A stretch of DNA of 6,816 bases from positions 1 to 6,816 of the forward strand of contig JAJZKX010000099.1 of assembly GCA_021850745.1 (NCBI GenBank), read 5' to 3'. A program made the position numbers and the translations under genes. Shown here piece after piece: positions 6,071 to 6,816 of the stretch. Every line of letters starts with the position of its first letter. Positions within the stretch are counted from its first letter, which is position 1. The notes beneath the pieces are model-generated. The model was not told where the DNA came from and searched no databases. It saw nothing but the letters and a program-made list of their open reading frames with translations. The DNA comes from Thermoplasmata archaeon (lineage in GTDB: Archaea > Thermoplasmatota > Thermoplasmata > Thermoplasmatales > Thermoplasmataceae).

Positions 6071-6816
6071 GTGACGGAAAGCAATATGCGGCTTGTGTAC
6101 AGGATTCAGCTCAACAGGGATTTCCCATTGGATGAAGCTGAGAAGGTTCTGCCCTACCTGAGGTCCCTTGGCGTATCACATGTGTATCTTTCACCCATAA
6201 TGAGGGCAGTATCAGGCAGCAACCACTGCTATGATGTTACCGATTTTGGCCAGGTTAATCCTGAACTTGGAGGTGAAAGCGCCTTCAGAAATTTCTGCTC
6301 CACCTGCTCATCTCTGGGTCTCGGCATATTGCTGGATACAGTCCCAAACCATATGGCATACAGCCCTGAGAATCCCTACGTGGAAGCAGCTTTCATTGAT
6401 GGAACGCGAAAATTCAGATGGCTTTTCGACACATCCAGGAATCCATTCTCTCCAAATGATTCTGTAGTTTTTCCATTTCTCCCTCAGAGCCTCATTTCTC
6501 TGGTGAATCAGCACAGGGTAAGCATAACGCCCGGGTCAATCCCTGTCCTGCATGCTGGACCCCTGGATATCCCACTTCGGAAAATGCCGGAAATAACCGG
6601 TAACACCAGTCAGAAGAATGGTATGGAAAGCCGGTCAGAGGAGACCAGCAATCCACTTCCGGATATTGAGATCAGCAGCATTCAAACCCTGGAAGAAATC
6701 ATCAGGGATATTCCACTGAGGCCGGTGTTCTGGCTGTATGCATCAAAGCGTATAAATTACAGGCGTTTTTTTTCCGTGAATGGCCTGATTGCCGTCAGAG
6801 CGCAGGACATGAATGT
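6071..6816 (+). CDS. treY: Maltooligosyl-trehalose synthase TreY, N-terminal part (runs off the window)
   Basis: TreY (GH13_26) rearranges the reducing-end alpha-1,4 bond of a maltooligosaccharide to alpha,alpha-1,1, giving a maltooligosyl-trehalose that TreZ then cleaves to trehalose. The 248 complete codons show YRIQLNRDFPLDEAEKVLPYL (about 10-30), LGVSHVYLSPI (33-43), YDVTDFGQVNPELGGE (54-69), LLDTVPNHMAYSPENPY (89-105) and, near the window end, RINYRRFFSVNGL, all characteristic of the family. TreY proteins usually have about 700-850 residues, so roughly two thirds, including the catalytic Asp and Glu, lie beyond the edge. The stretch between NPY and INYRRFF is poorly conserved and rich in Ser, Asn, Thr and Glu. 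The usual HGYDVTD reads HCYDVTD. GTG 6071 is preferred for its ribosome-binding site; ATG 6086 would begin MRLVYRIQL, close to many family N-termini; ATG 6047 follows an in-frame TAA at 6041. The reading frame stays open through a run of eight T near 6766. Confidence 0.92.
   Translation, partial: MTESNMRLVYRIQLNRDFPLDEAEKVLPYLRSLGVSHVYLSPIMRAVSGSNHCYDVTDFGQVNPELGGESAFRNFCSTCSSLGLGILLDTVPNHMAYSPENPYVEAAFIDGTRKFRWLFDTSRNPFSPNDSVVFPFLPQSLISLVNQHRVSITPGSIPVLHAGPLDIPLRKMPEITGNTSQKNGMESRSEETSNPLPDIEISSIQTLEEIIRDIPLRPVFWLYASKRINYRRFFSVNGLIAVRAQDMN

Noticed and set aside
6765..6775. Run of eight T as a possible terminator or frameshift site
   Set aside because: It lies within treY codons for Arg-Phe-Phe-Ser of the conserved INYRRFF block, and the frame continues correctly after it with no preceding stem.

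Overview
The window is one tightly packed, rightward block of alpha-glucan and trehalose genes: a broken glgE remnant, treS (trehalose synthase), mak (maltokinase), treX (glycogen debranching enzyme) and the first part of treY (maltooligosyl-trehalose synthase), which runs off the right edge. Arginine is written mostly AGG/AGA, ATA is common for isoleucine, base composition is moderate, and the ribosome-binding sites are of the GGAGG/GGTGA type. This suggests an archaeon, plausibly a Thermoplasmata-like acidophile, but the taxonomy is an inference from codon style and gene content, not a demonstration.

Layout. Bases 1-73 read on the minus strand as an internal piece of GlgE. From about base 69 the plus strand reads as the C-terminal third of GlgE (to 779). 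treS follows at 781-2436, mak at 2423-3862 (overlapping treS by 14 bases), treX at 3893-6016 (GTG start), a possible 17-codon reading frame at 6013-6066, and treY from about 6071 to the end. No intergenic gap exceeds about 60 bases. I see no tRNA, rRNA, CRISPR array, insertion sequence or convincing terminator.

How the genes work together. TreS isomerises trehalose and maltose, Mak phosphorylates maltose to maltose-1-phosphate, and GlgE adds the maltosyl unit to a growing alpha-1,4-glucan; together they turn trehalose into glycogen. TreX trims alpha-1,6 branches and TreY converts the freed linear chain end to a trehalosyl end, which TreZ (not in the window) would release as trehalose. The block therefore carries both directions of a glycogen-trehalose cycle.

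Main oddity. The glgE reading frame breaks exactly between two neighbouring parts of its catalytic domain, and the piece that should lie upstream is present but in reverse orientation. This is the signature of a local inversion or a fold-back join, either real or created during amplification or assembly. The forward fragment lacks the nucleophile and the acid/base glutamate, so as written it cannot be an active GlgE.
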